A stretch of 64,000 nucleotides of DNA from Allacma fusca (Eukaryota > Arthropoda > Collembola > Symphypleona > Sminthuridae). This document shows positions 63,344 through 64,000 of this stretch, piece by piece (position 1 is the first letter of the stretch; every line of letters starts with the position of its first letter). Location of the stretch: the NCBI GenBank assembly GCA_947179485.1, contig OX359247.1, positions 53,107,131 through 53,171,130 of the forward strand, read 5' to 3'. A program made the position numbers and the translations under genes. The notes under the pieces are model-generated. The model was given only the letters and a program-made list of their open reading frames with translations, did not search any database and was not told where the DNA came from.

Positions 63344-63543
63344 GATTTAGAGCTAGGGAGGAAGCTCGGGGATGGTTCATTTGGGGTGGTTCTAAAGGCT
63401 GACTGGCGAACTCCGAGTGGGCGACAAATGCAGGTGGCTGTCAAAGTATTAAAACAGGAAGGGCTAAATTACCCGGGAGTTCTGGCGGACTTTGTTAAGG
63501 AAGTTGAATCTATGCACCACTTATCTCATCCTAATTTAATTAG
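63344..63543 (+). CDS. Ack: ACK-family kinase, coding exon 2 (glycine loop, catalytic Lys)
   Basis: Residues 129-195. It contains DLELGRKLGDGSFGVVLKAD (glycine loop GDGSFG at 137-142), the ATP-anchoring Lys162 in QVAVKVLK, and the alpha-C Glu (181) in DFVKEVESMHHLSHPNLIR. The acceptor is the weak gaatgaAG at 63342-63343, which lies inside the third copy of a 39-bp tandem repeat. The exon ends with two bases of the Arg195 codon before GTAAGG (63544). The phase is consistent on both sides and the exon is intact. Confidence 0.95.
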
Positions 63544-63559
63544 GTAAGGTAACTATTGA

Positions 63560-63862
<303 letters not shown>

Positions 63863-63889
63863 TAATCATCACTTATTATATTTTTTCAG

Positions 63890-64000
63890 ATATTTGGAAG
63901 TGGGCCCTACAAGTGACCTCAGGAATGGCATACCTTGAATCTCAACGGTGCATCCATCGTGACTTAGCTTGCAGAAATGTTCTTCTAGCTTCACAAAATG
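63890..64000 (+). CDS. Ack: ACK-family kinase, coding exon 4 (partial; catalytic loop)
   Basis: It begins after ttttttcAG (63888-63889), completing Asp232. It reads [18 protein letters not shown], then [18 protein letters not shown] with the catalytic Asp256 in HRDLACRN, the tyrosine-kinase version of the loop. It runs off the right edge. The activation loop, SH3, CRIB and proline-rich C-terminal parts typical of ACK should follow outside the window. Confidence 0.95.

Overview
The window looks like a piece of an arthropod nuclear genome. Genes have spliced GT-AG exons and very long introns, there are many short microsatellites and decayed DNA transposons, and the recognisable proteins (Pur-alpha, Argonaute-1, PI4K-alpha, ACK-type kinase) are of animal type. 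The AT-rich, GA/CT- and TATGTA-rich texture would fit a copepod such as a sea louse, but that placement is an inference. There are no bacterial-type operons, and most open frames longer than 60 codons are not genes.

Layout. From 1 to about 41 kb the window is dominated by one minus-strand gene for the nucleic-acid-binding protein Pur-alpha. A 52-nt coding start exon lies at 39473-39524. It joins in phase, across an intron of about 35 kb (4435-39472), to exon 2 (4130-4434) and exon 3 (3032-3286). The last coding exon was not found and probably lies beyond the left edge. The giant intron holds dozens of microsatellites, a CRE-bearing inverted-repeat MITE (18061-18481), a hAT-like element with a 28-bp tandem array (27145-27664), and one candidate nested exon (21166-21292). 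From 39.5 to about 45.5 kb lie a possible Pur-alpha 5' UTR exon, a G-depleted tract and a GC-richer island.

From about 45.5 to 62.5 kb the texture changes to transposon-derived and decayed DNA. There are three non-autonomous hAT elements with perfect 8-bp target duplications (46336-47918, 57685-58763, 61583-62510), a dispersed repeat family (48.5-51.7 kb) and a 148-bp satellite (about 54.8-55.4 kb). The same stretch holds an unidentified decayed minus-strand gene (52.9-54.2 kb) and, side by side, intron-bearing broken fragments of Argonaute-1 (PAZ region) and PI4K-alpha (58.95-60.81 kb).

From 62685 to the right edge is the start of a plus-strand ACK-family non-receptor tyrosine kinase gene. 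Four coding exons are visible: a SAM-like N terminus and the kinase domain up to the HRD catalytic loop. The intact genes are unrelated in function; nothing suggests they act together.
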